Assembly: GCF_014193425.1 (NCBI RefSeq)
Contig: NZ_JACHZG010000001.1
Location: 2,976,001 to 3,040,000 of the forward strand
DNA: 64,000 nt
Direction of reading: 5' to 3'
Origin: Microlunatus antarcticus
Lineage (GTDB): Bacteria > Actinomycetota > Actinomycetes > Propionibacteriales > Propionibacteriaceae
In this document: one piece after another, positions 35,173 through 43,534 of the stretch
How the letters are laid out: each line of letters starts with the position of its first letter
Numbering within the stretch: position 1 is the stretch's first letter
Program-made: the position numbers and the translations under genes
The notes under the pieces: model-generated
What the model was told of the DNA's origin: nothing
The model's database searches: none
The model's input: only the letters and a program-made list of their open reading frames with translations

Positions 35173-36006
35173 TCAGCCGGTCGCGACGGGGAGCTCGGGG
35201 TGCGACGACCACTCCGACCAGGACCCCGGGTAGAGCACCGGGCGGTAGCCGGCGACGGTCAGCGCGACCGCCTCGTGCGCGGCGGTGACGCCGGAGCCGC
35301 AGTAGACGCCGACCGGGCGGTCCGGGTCGAGGCCGAGCCCGGCGAAGCGTTCCCGCAGCGCGGCCGCGCCAAGGAAGCGCCCGTTCGCGTCCAGGTTCTC
35401 CGCCGTCGGTGCGCTCAGCGCGCCCGGGATGTGCCCGGCCCGGGGGTCGATCGGCTCCTGCTCGCCGCGGTAGCGCTCGCCGGCCCGGGCGTCGAGCAGC
35501 GGCTGCTCCGCCACCCAGGCCTCGACGTCGTCCAGCCCGAGCACGTCGAACGTCCCGTACGCGAGCGTGACGGACCCGGGCTCGACCGTCTCGTCGCCGG
35601 TGGCGAGCTCGTGCCCGGCCGCCCGCCAGGCCCCGAGGGCCCCGTCGAGCAGGGAGACGTCCAGCCCGGCGTGGCTCAGCAGCCACCAGGCGCGGGACGC
35701 GGCGAGGTTGCCCGAGTCGTCGTAGACGACGACCGCGTCGCCGTCGTCGATCCCCCACGACCGGGCGGCCGCCTGCAGGTCGGCCACGTCCGGCAGCGGG
35801 TGGCGTCCCTCGCCGGGCGCCGGGTGCCGGGACAGCTCGGACCCGAGGTCCACGAACACGGCTCCCGGGATGTGCCCGGCGCGGTAGGCGGGGCGCCCGT
35901 CCGGCTCGGCCAGGGACCAGCGCACGTCGAGGACGCGTACGGGTCGGCCGTCGGCCCGGTCGCGGACGAGGTCGTCCACCCCGATCAGCACCGTGCTGGC
36001 CGTCAT
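35173..36006 (-). CDS. sseA: 3-mercaptopyruvate/thiosulfate sulfurtransferase (two rhodanese domains)
   Basis: A 277-residue protein with two rhodanese domains. The inactive N-terminal one has VLDVRWSLAEPDGRPAYRAGHIPGAVFVD. The C-terminal one holds the active cysteine in VYCGSGVTA, a loop typical of mercaptopyruvate sulfurtransferases. It moves sulfane sulfur from 3-mercaptopyruvate or thiosulfate to a thiol or cyanide acceptor. ATG 36006 overlaps the LysR stop by 4 bp. Its presence supports a sulfur role for the whole minus-strand operon. Confidence 0.85.
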   Translation of the reverse strand: MTASTVLIGVDDLVRDRADGRPVRVLDVRWSLAEPDGRPAYRAGHIPGAVFVDLGSELSRHPAPGEGRHPLPDVADLQAAARSWGIDDGDAVVVYDDSGNLAASRAWWLLSHAGLDVSLLDGALGAWRAAGHELATGDETVEPGSVTLAYGTFDVLGLDDVEAWVAEQPLLDARAGERYRGEQEPIDPRAGHIPGALSAPTAENLDANGRFLGAAALRERFAGLGLDPDRPVGVYCGSGVTAAHEAVALTVAGYRPVLYPGSWSEWSSHPELPVATG

Positions 36007-36962
36007 CGCCCGTCCCTCGCGTCCGTGATCACCTCTGAAGCGTAGGAACCCGACGTCCGCAGCTCCAACGACGAAGCGTGAACCGGAACCATCGGAGACC
36101 CCGATGACTGACGCAGCCCGCCGAAGAACACCTCGAGCGCCGACAGACCGGCCGCCTCCACGTCGACGTCGAGCCCGCGGCGCGCGGCCAGGAACACCCC
36201 GATGGCGCCGAGGTCGGGCAGGTGGGTCACCGGCACCAGCCCCGCCGGTACCGCGCCCCCGCTCGGCAGCACCGCGACGCCGAGGCCGGCCCGGGCCGCG
36301 GCGAGGACGCCCTCGAGGCTGGTGGACTCCGCCGCCACCTCGATCGACCGGCCGGTCGCGGCGAGCTCGGCGACCGCGAGCTGGCGCATGCCGCACGGCT
36401 CGACGTACGCGACCAGTGGGACGGGCACGCCCGGAGCGGGTTCGCGCCAGCCCGGCGCGGCGAACCAGGCCAGCGGCAGCGCGCCCACCTGACGGCCCGG
36501 CACCTCGGCGCCCAGCCCGAGGAGCACGGCCAGGTCGATCGCACCCCGCCCGACCGCCTCGGCCAGCTGGGTCGAGCGGTCGATCCGGAACGTGACCGAC
36601 GTCGTCGGGTACGCGTCGCGCAGCACGGCGAGCAGCCCGGGCAGGACCTGCTCGGCCGCGGTCTCGGTCGAGCCGATCACCACGGCGGGTGGGCCGGCCG
36701 CCGAGAGGCGTTCGACGGCCTCGTCGTGCACCGCGAGGATACGGCGGGCCTCGACGAGCAGCCGTTCGCCGTCGGTCGTGAGCTCCGTACGCCGCCCGTT
36801 ACGTCGCGTCAGCGTCTGGCGCAGGCGTCGTTCGAGCAGCTTGACGTGCTGGCTCACCGTGGGCTGACTGAGGTGCAGCGCCGCGGCCGCGCGCTCCTGG
36901 CCACCGCACTCGGTGACGGCCACGAACGTCCGCAGCTGGGTCAGGTCGAGGTGGGCCGCCAT
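36003..36962 (-). CDS. LysR-family transcriptional regulator
   Basis: A 319-residue regulator. The N-terminal winged helix (LDLTQLRTFVAVTECGGQERAAAALHLSQPTVSQHVKLLERRL, partly quoted) is classical LysR, and the rest is a periplasmic-binding-like effector domain. It is unusual in being the first gene of the operon it presumably controls, coupled by a 4-bp overlap to the sulfurtransferase. Could be a sulfur-status regulator analogous to CysB/Cbl; that is inference from neighbours only. Confidence 0.88.
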   Translation of the reverse strand: MAAHLDLTQLRTFVAVTECGGQERAAAALHLSQPTVSQHVKLLERRLRQTLTRRNGRRTELTTDGERLLVEARRILAVHDEAVERLSAAGPPAVVIGSTETAAEQVLPGLLAVLRDAYPTTSVTFRIDRSTQLAEAVGRGAIDLAVLLGLGAEVPGRQVGALPLAWFAAPGWREPAPGVPVPLVAYVEPCGMRQLAVAELAATGRSIEVAAESTSLEGVLAAARAGLGVAVLPSGGAVPAGLVPVTHLPDLGAIGVFLAARRGLDVDVEAAGLSALEVFFGGLRQSSGSPMVPVHASSLELRTSGSYASEVITDARDGR

Positions 36963-37039
36963 GCGCTGATCCTATGTTCCCTAGCGGGATGGTCGGGATC
37001 TTCCGAGGCGTGGACGCCCGTGCGCGTGGACGACCTGCG

Positions 37040-37486
37040 TCAGGCCTGGTGGAGCGCGTCGACGCAGCCACGGAGCAGCGCGACGAGCCGCTCGCGGTCG
37101 GGGGGTCCGAGGTCGCCGACCATCCGGTCCTCCACGGCCCGCACCGCGGCGCTGGCGACGGCGACCTGGCGCCGGCCGGCGGCGGTGAGCTCCGTGGGGA
37201 GCGTGCGGCCCGCCACCGGCTGCTCCGGCCGGATGACGAGGCCGTCGCGCTGCAGCGCCTGGAGCAGGACGTTCATCGACTGCCGGGTGACGAAGGCCCC
37301 GCGCGCGAGCTCGGAGCTCGACAGGCCGGGCCGTTGCGCGAGGAGCTCGAGGCAGGAGTAGTGCGTGACCGTCATCCCCAGCGGGCGCAGCACGTCCTCC
37401 ATCGCCGACCGCAGCGCGCTGGCGGCGACCTTCAGGAGATAGCCCGGCGAGGCGGACAGCTCGACCTGGGCTCCGGGTTGACTCAT
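37040..37486 (-). CDS. MarR-family regulator
   Basis: A 148-residue MarR winged-helix protein. The recognition helix is in LSSSELARGAFVTRQSMNVLLQALQRDGLV, the wing follows at RPEQPVAGRTLPTEL, and helical dimerisation segments flank it. It is divergent from a VOC protein gene; two identical-format operators lie between them, the first covering its own start codon. It very probably represses itself and the VOC gene until a ligand binds. Confidence 0.88.
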   Translation of the reverse strand: MSQPGAQVELSASPGYLLKVAASALRSAMEDVLRPLGMTVTHYSCLELLAQRPGLSSSELARGAFVTRQSMNVLLQALQRDGLVIRPEQPVAGRTLPTELTAAGRRQVAVASAAVRAVEDRMVGDLGPPDRERLVALLRGCVDALHQA

Positions 37487-37529
37487 GTCAGTATTCTGAC
37501 ATACGGTCGCTTATGTCAGACAACTGACA
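37486..37529. promoter_or_regulatory. Pair of MarR operators TGTCAG-N4-CTGACA
   Basis: Two copies of TGTCAG-N4-CTGACA lie at 37486-37501 and 37514-37529. The first overlaps the marR start codon; the second is 18 bp before the VOC start. Centre-to-centre spacing is 28 bp, under three helical turns. Identical arms and different spacers (TATT, ACAA) indicate true recognition sequence. Confidence 0.8.
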
Positions 37530-37547
37530 ACGACGAAGGAGAACAGC

Positions 37548-37910
37548 ATGACGGTCGACGGTCCCGGTTTCGTCTCGCTCCAGGTGCGCGACGTGTCCCG
37601 CTCCGCGGAGTTCTACGAGCACCACCTCGGCCTCACCCGCCAGGCCGGTCCGCCTCACGCGGTGGTGTTCGCCACGAAGCCGGCCGCGTTCGCCGTGCGC
37701 GACGCCCTGCCGGGCGTCGACCTCGACGCGGCCCCGCTCGGTCGCGGTGTCGGGCTGTGGCTGCACGCCGCCGAGGCCCAGGCCGTCCACGACGCACTGG
37801 TCGCGGACGGGGTGGAGATCGCCGTGGAGCCGTTCGACGGCCCGTTCGGGCGGACCTTCACCTTCGTGGACCCGGACGGCTACCTCATCACCCTCCACGA
37901 CCGCGCCTGA
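37548..37910 (+). CDS. VOC-family (glyoxalase/bleomycin-resistance-like) protein
   Basis: A 120-residue protein with two beta-alpha-beta-beta-beta modules. FVSLQVRDVSRSAEFYEHHLGLT opens the first, and DGPFGRTFTFVDPDGYLITLHDR closes the second with the conserved DPDG. Metal ligands are not fully evident: the first-strand histidine is replaced by serine/leucine. It may therefore bind rather than convert a ligand, for example as a resistance protein. SD AAGGAG precedes the ATG. Confidence 0.82.
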   Translation: MTVDGPGFVSLQVRDVSRSAEFYEHHLGLTRQAGPPHAVVFATKPAAFAVRDALPGVDLDAAPLGRGVGLWLHAAEAQAVHDALVADGVEIAVEPFDGPFGRTFTFVDPDGYLITLHDRA

Positions 37911-38001
37911 CCCCGGCGGCGCCGTGACGCCGCCGGGGGGATGAGAGCCTGACGGTCCATCCACCCGGGATGTCGGACGAGCAGAAGAAGAGGTGCGGGG
38001 A

Positions 38002-39036
38002 ATGCAGGCGGTCGTCTACGACCGGGCGCTGGAGCCCGAGGTGCGCGAGGTCCCCGAGCCCGAGGCCGGGCCCGGCGAGGTCAAGATCAAGGTGACCCAG
38101 GCGGGCTTCTGCGGCACCGACCTGCACCTGCACCACGGCGGGTTCGGCGCGAGGTTCCCGCTGATCCCGGGCCACGAGGGCGTCGGCGTCGTCACCGCGC
38201 TGGGTGACGGGGTGACCGGCTTCGAGGTCGGCCAGCAGGTCGTGGTGAACCCGAACGCGTACTGCGGGCTCTGCGCGTACTGCCGCGCCGGCGACCTCGT
38301 CCGCTGCGAGAACCTCCTCGCCGTGGGGGTCAACCGTGACGGGATGTTCGCCGAGTACGTCTCGGTCCCTGCCGGGCAGGTGTTCGTCGCGGACGGGCTC
38401 GAGCCTGACACCGCCGTGCTGACCGAGCCGGCCTCCTGCGCGATGCACGGCCTCGAACGGCTCCGTCCCCGCCCGGGCACGAGCGCGCTCGTCTTCGGCG
38501 CCGGCCCGACCGGCACGCTCCTGGCCCAGCTGATGGCCTCCGGCGGGGTGGCCCACGTGACGGTCGCCGACCCCGCGCAGGCCAAGCTCGACACCGTCCG
38601 GGCGCTCGGCATCGACCAGACCATCGCCATCGGCCGGGTCACCGAGGACAGCGCCCAGCAGGTCACCGACCAGCTGCGAGCGGCCTCCCCCACGGGGGAT
38701 GGCTACGACATCGTCGTCGAGGCCACCGGCTCCTCGGTCGTCGGCGACCTCGGGCTCCCGCTGCTGCGCAACGGCGGCACCCTGCTCGTGTACGGGGTCG
38801 CCCGCGAGGAGGCCCGGCTCGCGCTGGCGCCGTACGAGATCTTCCGCCGCGAGCTGACCGTGCTCGGGTCGTTCGCGGAGATGACGTCGTTCGCCGCCGC
38901 GATCAACGCGTTGCGCAGCGGCCGGGTGCGCACGGACGGCCTCATCACGCACCGCTTCGCCCTCGCCGACTACGCGCAGGCGATCGAGGCGGCGCAGCAC
39001 GACGCCTCGGCGCACAAGATCGTCATCGTGCCGTGA
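38002..39036 (+). CDS. Zinc-dependent polyol/alcohol dehydrogenase (sorbitol/threonine-DH-like)
   Basis: A 344-residue medium-chain dehydrogenase. It has a catalytic zinc site (GFCGTDLHLHHGG, PGHEGVGVV), the four-cysteine structural zinc loop CGLCAYCRAGDLVRC (about 89-103), and a Rossmann domain (VFGAGPTGTLLAQL). AADPAQ-like residues after beta-2 suggest NAD. The ATG at 38002 is preferred over GTG 37993 on ribosome spacing. Its stop overlaps the SDR start (GTGA). It probably oxidises a sugar alcohol. Similar to the gene cut at the left edge. Confidence 0.87.
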   Translation: MQAVVYDRALEPEVREVPEPEAGPGEVKIKVTQAGFCGTDLHLHHGGFGARFPLIPGHEGVGVVTALGDGVTGFEVGQQVVVNPNAYCGLCAYCRAGDLVRCENLLAVGVNRDGMFAEYVSVPAGQVFVADGLEPDTAVLTEPASCAMHGLERLRPRPGTSALVFGAGPTGTLLAQLMASGGVAHVTVADPAQAKLDTVRALGIDQTIAIGRVTEDSAQQVTDQLRAASPTGDGYDIVVEATGSSVVGDLGLPLLRNGGTLLVYGVAREEARLALAPYEIFRRELTVLGSFAEMTSFAAAINALRSGRVRTDGLITHRFALADYAQAIEAAQHDASAHKIVIVP

Positions 39037-39806
39037 GCCCCGCCCGCTCCGCGATCGTCACCGGGGCGGCCGGCGGCATCGGTCACGCGATCGCCCTGCG
39101 GCTGGCCGCGGACGGCCTGGCGGTCTCCGCGCTCGACCTGCCGGGCGCGCGGGCGGGGCTGGACGCGCTGGTCGCCGACCTCGCGACCCCGGGACAGGCG
39201 CTCGAGGGCGACGTCACCGACGCGGCCTCGGTCGACGCGGCGGTCGCGGCCCACGTGGCGCGCTTCGGCGGGCTGGACGTGATGGTGGCCAACGCCGGGA
39301 TCGCGATCACCGCTCCCCTGGTCGACACCACCCCCGAGCAGTGGCGCACGACGCTCGACGTCAACCTCACCGGCGTCTTCCACTGCTACGCCGCAGCTGC
39401 GCGCCAGCTCGTCGCGCAGGGTCGGGGCGGCCGGATCATCGGGGCCGGCTCGGTCGCGGCCCACCGGGGCGGCAAGTGGCAGTCGGCCTACTCGGCCACC
39501 AAGTTCGCGGTGCGCGGGATGAGCCAGTCGCTCGCGCAGGAGCTGGCCGAGCACGGGATCACCGTCAACGTCTACAGCCCCGGCGTCGTCCGGACGCCGA
39601 TGTGGGACTCGATCGACGCCGCGATGGCCGACCGGAACGGCACCGCCGTCGGCTCGGAGCTGGAGGCGATGGTCGCCGGCATCCCGCTCGGCCGCCTCGA
39701 GGTCCCCACCGACGTGGCCGGCGTGGTCTCGTTCCTGGCCTCGCCCGACGCCGCGTACGTCACCGGTCAGTCGATCGTGGTCGACGGCGGCATGTGGTTC
39801 TCCTGA
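39033..39806 (+). CDS. Short-chain dehydrogenase/reductase (polyol/ketose type)
   Basis: A 257-residue classical SDR: TGAAGGIGHAIALRL cofactor loop, VANAGIAI in place of NNAG, catalytic Ser in GAGSVAAHRG and YSATK for Tyr/Lys, and a C-terminal GQSIVVDGGMWFS. DLPGAR after beta-2 indicates NAD preference. Coupled to the upstream Zn-dehydrogenase by a GTGA overlap. Two dehydrogenases in series suggest interconversion of a polyol, ketose and epimer. Confidence 0.87.
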   Translation: MSPARSAIVTGAAGGIGHAIALRLAADGLAVSALDLPGARAGLDALVADLATPGQALEGDVTDAASVDAAVAAHVARFGGLDVMVANAGIAITAPLVDTTPEQWRTTLDVNLTGVFHCYAAAARQLVAQGRGGRIIGAGSVAAHRGGKWQSAYSATKFAVRGMSQSLAQELAEHGITVNVYSPGVVRTPMWDSIDAAMADRNGTAVGSELEAMVAGIPLGRLEVPTDVAGVVSFLASPDAAYVTGQSIVVDGGMWFS

Positions 39807-39837
39807 CGACCCTCCGACCTCTGGGAGAGTGGGCGGC

Positions 39838-40491
39838 ATGCACCTGTACCTCGACACCGCCGACCGGGCCGCCGCCGAGCCGCTGCTCGCGACGGGACTC
39901 TTCGCCGGCCTGACGACGAACCCGACGATCCTCCAGCGCGCCGAGCGCGGGGTCGCCGACATCGAGGACATCCACGCCTGGGCCCGCGCGGCCGGGGCGC
40001 AGGAGATCTTCTTCCAGGCCTGGGGCGAGGACACGCGCACCCTGGTCGACCGCGGGCTGCGGCTGCGCGAGCTCGGGGACGACGTGGTGGTCAAGCTCGT
40101 CGTGTCGAAGGCCGGCGCCGCGGCGTGCGCCGAGCTGGCCGGTCGTGGCATCCCGACGCTGCTGACCGCCGTCTACCACCCGGGCCAGGCCATGATCGCG
40201 GCGGCGGCCGGGGCCACGTACATCGCGCCCTACCTCGGTCGGCTCGCCGACGCCGGCCGCGACGCCATGGGGGACGTGCTGGCCATGCACGAGCTCCTGG
40301 CCGCGACCGGGAGCAGCACCAAGGTCCTGCTCGCGAGCATCCGCGACGTCGGCTCGATGGTCACGCTCGCCCGCGCCGGGGTGCAGCACTTCACCTTCTC
40401 CCCGGTGGTCGCGGAGGCGTTCTTCTCCGAGGAGCTGACCATCGCGGCCTCGACCGCCTTCGAGGAGGCGGTCGTGGCGACGACGCGATGA
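39838..40491 (+). CDS. Transaldolase-like fructose-6-phosphate aldolase (FSA/TalC family)
   Basis: At 217 residues it matches the short FSA/TalC class. Landmarks are LYLDTADRAAAEPLL, GLTTNPTIL, the Schiff-base lysine region VVVKLVVSKAG, GATYIAPYLGRLAD and KVLLASIRDVGSM. The family either transfers dihydroxyacetone units or splits fructose 6-phosphate into dihydroxyacetone and glyceraldehyde 3-phosphate. The ATG at 39838 lies after GGGAG. The kinase gene overlaps its stop by 4 bp, so it may act on that product. Confidence 0.82.
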   Translation: MHLYLDTADRAAAEPLLATGLFAGLTTNPTILQRAERGVADIEDIHAWARAAGAQEIFFQAWGEDTRTLVDRGLRLRELGDDVVVKLVVSKAGAAACAELAGRGIPTLLTAVYHPGQAMIAAAAGATYIAPYLGRLADAGRDAMGDVLAMHELLAATGSSTKVLLASIRDVGSMVTLARAGVQHFTFSPVVAEAFFSEELTIAASTAFEEAVVATTR

Positions 40492-41432
40492 GCGCGCCCG
40501 ACATCGTCGTCGCGGGCGACGCGTTCGTCGACCTCACCTCGACGGTCGCAGTGGACGGCGGTCCCGCGTACGCGCCCCACCCGGGCGGCTCGTGCCTCAA
40601 CGTCGCCGTCGGGCTCGGCCGCCTCGGGGTGCCGACCGCGCTGCTGGCGCGGGTGTCGGACGACGGGTTCGGCGAGCTGCTGCGCCGGCACCTGGCCGGC
40701 TCGGACGTGCTGGACACGTTCCTGGTGCCGAGCACCGACCAGACCGGCCTCGGGGTCGCCGACATCCTCGGCGGCGTGGCCGGCTACCGCTTCTACAACG
40801 CCGGGACCGCCGACCGCGGCCTGCGCCCCGAGCACCTCGACGGCCTCGCGCTGCCGCCCGGCGCCGCGCTGCACGTCGGGTCCGTCGCCCTCGCGTACGA
40901 GCCTCAGGCCGGCACGCTGACCGGCCTCGTCCGCGCCGAGTCGGGCCGTCGGCTGGTCACGCTCGACCCGAACGTCCGCCCCTCGGTCATCGCCGACCGC
41001 GACCACTACCTCGAGCAGCTGGCCGGCTGGGTCGCGCTGAGCGACGTGGTCAAGGTCAGCGACGAGGACGTCGCCTGGCTGCACCCGGGCGAGCCCGTCG
41101 AGGCGGTCGCGCGACGCTGGCTCGACGCCGGCGCCGCGCTGGTGCTGGTCACGTCGGGCGCCGACGGCGCATGGGCCACGACGGGGGCGTACGAGGCCAG
41201 GGTCGCGACCCCGACGGTCGAGGTCGTCGACACGGTGGGCGCGGGCGACGCGTTCATGGCGGCGACGCTCGCGTCCCTGTGGCAGACCGGACGCCTCACC
41301 CGCGCGGGCGTCGCGTCGCTGGAGCCGGCGGACCTGCAGACGCTGCTCGCCTTCGCCGTCGAGGTCGCGGCGGACACCTGCACCCGCTCGGGCGCCGAAC
41401 CGCCCCGCTGGGCCGCGCGTCCCCTCGGCTGA
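40488..41432 (+). CDS. PfkB-family sugar kinase
   Basis: A 314-residue ribokinase-fold enzyme. The N-terminal signature GGSCLNVAVGLGRLG binds the sugar, and the C-terminal signature DTVGAGDAFMAA holds the catalytic Asp and anion hole. DPNVRPSVI and KVSDEDVAWL are the usual fructokinase-like segments. It probably phosphorylates a ketose formed by the two dehydrogenases; its product would be the aldolase substrate. Starts at ATGA overlap. Confidence 0.87.
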   Translation: MSAPDIVVAGDAFVDLTSTVAVDGGPAYAPHPGGSCLNVAVGLGRLGVPTALLARVSDDGFGELLRRHLAGSDVLDTFLVPSTDQTGLGVADILGGVAGYRFYNAGTADRGLRPEHLDGLALPPGAALHVGSVALAYEPQAGTLTGLVRAESGRRLVTLDPNVRPSVIADRDHYLEQLAGWVALSDVVKVSDEDVAWLHPGEPVEAVARRWLDAGAALVLVTSGADGAWATTGAYEARVATPTVEVVDTVGAGDAFMAATLASLWQTGRLTRAGVASLEPADLQTLLAFAVEVAADTCTRSGAEPPRWAARPLG

Positions 41433-41474
41433 ACCACCGGGTCCCCGGACCCACCCCTACGGAAGGACACCGAG

Positions 41475-42350
41475 ATGGCACCCCGCGTGCTCGCCGCCGG
41501 CCAGCGCAGCCAGGTCTGGCTGGGCGGTCCTGGGCTCGAGACCCCCGAGCTGGTCCTCGAGACCGCCGACCTGCTGCTGGAGGCGCCGAACTGGACGCGC
41601 GACGGCCGCCTCGTCCTCAACGGTGACGGTGTCCTGTGGACGCTCGACCCCGCCGACCCGTCCAGCGGGCTGCGCCGGATCGACCTGCCGGACCTGCCGG
41701 AGGTGAACAACGACCACGTCCTCGACCCGGACGGCGAGCACGTCTACGCCTCGGCGATGGACAGACACGTCTACCGCGGGTCGCTGAGCGGCGGACCGGT
41801 CGAGCGCGTCACGCGCGACGACGGGGCCTGGCACTTCCTGCACGGCGTCTCCCCCGACGGGACCCGGCTCGCGTACGTCGAGCTCCGCGACCTCGAGCAC
41901 CCGGTGGGACGGCTGGTCGTCCTCGACCGGGCCGGGACGACGGCGCACCTGGAGACCGGGCCCGGGCACCTGGACGGACCCGAGTGGTCGCCGGACGGCG
42001 CCTGGATCTACGTCAACACCGAGGGCTTCACCTCGGCCCCGGGCCACGCCCAGCTCGCCCGGCTGCCGGCCGGCGGCGGGACCGTCGAGCGCCTGGTCAC
42101 GAGCGGCACCGTCGACTGGTTCCCGCACCTCTCGCCGGACAGCGCGTACGGCACGTACATCGCCTTCCCGGCGGGAACGCTCGGCCATCCGGCCGACCTC
42201 GACGTCGAGGTGCGGGTCGTGTCGACGCAGGACTGGTCGAGCCCGCTGCAGCGCTACCCCGTCCGCGGCGGTCAGGGCACGATCAACGTCAACAGCTGGT
42301 CGCCCGACTCCACCCGGTTCGCCTTCGTCGCCTACCCGGACGGTCGTTAG
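41475..42350 (+). CDS. PD40/TolB-like beta-propeller protein
   Basis: A 291-residue protein without signal peptide. It repeats WD40-like PD40 motifs (LDPDGEHVYASAMD, VSPDGTRLAYVE, WSPDGAWIYVN, LSPDSAYGTYIAFP, WSPDSTRFAFV), each a blade of a beta-propeller of about six blades. Such cytoplasmic proteins are often found next to sugar catabolic genes and may bind or hydrolyse a saccharide; no catalytic residues can be named. SD AAGGA before the ATG. Likely cotranscribed with the kinase, 42 bp away. Confidence 0.75.
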   Translation: MAPRVLAAGQRSQVWLGGPGLETPELVLETADLLLEAPNWTRDGRLVLNGDGVLWTLDPADPSSGLRRIDLPDLPEVNNDHVLDPDGEHVYASAMDRHVYRGSLSGGPVERVTRDDGAWHFLHGVSPDGTRLAYVELRDLEHPVGRLVVLDRAGTTAHLETGPGHLDGPEWSPDGAWIYVNTEGFTSAPGHAQLARLPAGGGTVERLVTSGTVDWFPHLSPDSAYGTYIAFPAGTLGHPADLDVEVRVVSTQDWSSPLQRYPVRGGQGTINVNSWSPDSTRFAFVAYPDGR

Positions 42351-42351
42351 C

Positions 42352-43359
42352 GTGGAGGACGTGCCCGGTCGAGTCGTCTACGCCAGCTTCGCCACCAAGA
42401 ACCTCAGCGGCGGCGTCGACGTCCACCTGCACCACATCGCCCTGCTGCGGGCCGCCGGGATCGAGGCGGTGCTCTGGCTGCCCCAGTCGGGCACGCCCGC
42501 CTGGATGGGCGACGTCCCCGTCGTCGCGGGCGGCACCCTCGAGGTCGGCGCGGACGACGTGGTCCTGTTCCCGGAGGCCCCGGTCGTGCCCGGCGTCGAT
42601 CCGGCCCCCGGCGCCCGCAAGATCATCTTCAACCAGAACCACTTCTACACGTACGCCACCTGGGACGGGCCGCTCGACGCCTACCCGGGCTGGTCACCGG
42701 CGCCGGCCGTCTGGGCGGTGTCGGAGGAGCAGGCGCAGGTCCTCCGTGCGCTGAACCCGTCGCTCCCGGTCTCGGTCGTGCCGCCGCCGGTCGACCCGGA
42801 CGTGTTCTCCCCCGCGGCCGAGAAGTCGGGGATCGCCCTGCTGCCCAAGAAGCGGCCGCACGAGGCGCGGCTGCTGGGACGGCTGCTCGAGCAGGACCCG
42901 CGGGTGCCGGCCGGCTCGGTGCACGTGCTCGCGGACGTCCCGCGGTCGGAGGTTGCCCGGGTGCTCGCGCGCTCCGCGGTGTTCGTCGCCCTGTCGCACA
43001 CCGACAGCTTCGGGCTTCCCGTCGCCGAGGCGATGATGTCGGGCTGCCTGGTCGCCGGCTACGACGGCGGCGGCGGGGTCGCGCTCTTCGACGCCCCGGG
43101 CGCGTGGCGCGTGCCCGAGCAGCGGCCGCTGCTGCTGGCCGACCGCCTCGCCGACCTGCTCGTCCGCCACGAGGAGCTGGCCCCGCTCGGCGCGGCGAAC
43201 CGGACCTGGATCCTCGAGCGCAACGGACCCGACGCCGTCGCCGCGGCCCTGCTGGCCGCCGTCGCCGAGGCGCGTGAGCGGCCGGGGGGACGTTCCGTGG
43301 CGACCCACCCGGCCGCCTGGCTCGACCGGATGCCGGACGGCTTCACCAAGACGGGCTGA
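42352..43359 (+). CDS. Glycosyltransferase (GT4-like)
   Basis: A 335-residue, short GT-B protein. The C-terminal half has VLADVPRSEVARVLARS and SHTDSFGLPVAEAMMSGCLVAGYDGGGG, the E-x7-E type donor-binding region; the N-terminal half carries GGVDVHLHHIALLRAAG. Start is GTG 42352, immediately after the propeller stop; no strong ribosome site is seen. Donor and acceptor unknown. Followed by palindrome B in a convergent gap. Confidence 0.75.
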   Translation: MEDVPGRVVYASFATKNLSGGVDVHLHHIALLRAAGIEAVLWLPQSGTPAWMGDVPVVAGGTLEVGADDVVLFPEAPVVPGVDPAPGARKIIFNQNHFYTYATWDGPLDAYPGWSPAPAVWAVSEEQAQVLRALNPSLPVSVVPPPVDPDVFSPAAEKSGIALLPKKRPHEARLLGRLLEQDPRVPAGSVHVLADVPRSEVARVLARSAVFVALSHTDSFGLPVAEAMMSGCLVAGYDGGGGVALFDAPGAWRVPEQRPLLLADRLADLLVRHEELAPLGAANRTWILERNGPDAVAAALLAAVAEARERPGGRSVATHPAAWLDRMPDGFTKTG

Positions 43360-43382
43360 GGCTGGCTATGCAGTCACGGCAG

Positions 43383-43490
43383 CCTCAGGTTTTTCACGTT
43401 CACGTGAAAAACTGGCACCGACCACGGCAGATCTGGTGCGGTCAGCGCGAGTTTTTCACGTGAACGTGAAAGACCTGAGGCCTGTGGGAC
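43383..43490. repeat. Palindromic intergenic repeat, copy B (31-bp inverted arms)
   Basis: Arms at 43383-43413 and 43450-43480 are inverted repeats with 30 of 31 matches, starting CCTCAGGT and containing TTTCACGTTCACGTGAAAAACT. The 36-bp loop has its own GCACC/GGTGC stem and the words CACGGCAGAT also found in copy A. With the flank GTGGGAC (43484-43490), the right arm matches copy A at 31946-31984. It sits between two converging genes. Confidence 0.85.
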
Positions 43491-43534
43491 GAACCGACCT
43501 GGGCGAACGACCCCAGGGGCGGATCGCTCGGGTG

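Noticed and set aside
43383-43490. Insertion sequence or transposon end for palindrome B
   Set aside because: The arms look like terminal inverted repeats, but there is no transposase, the unit is only about 100 bp, and no clear target duplication flanks it. A non-autonomous element remains possible and is covered in the findings.
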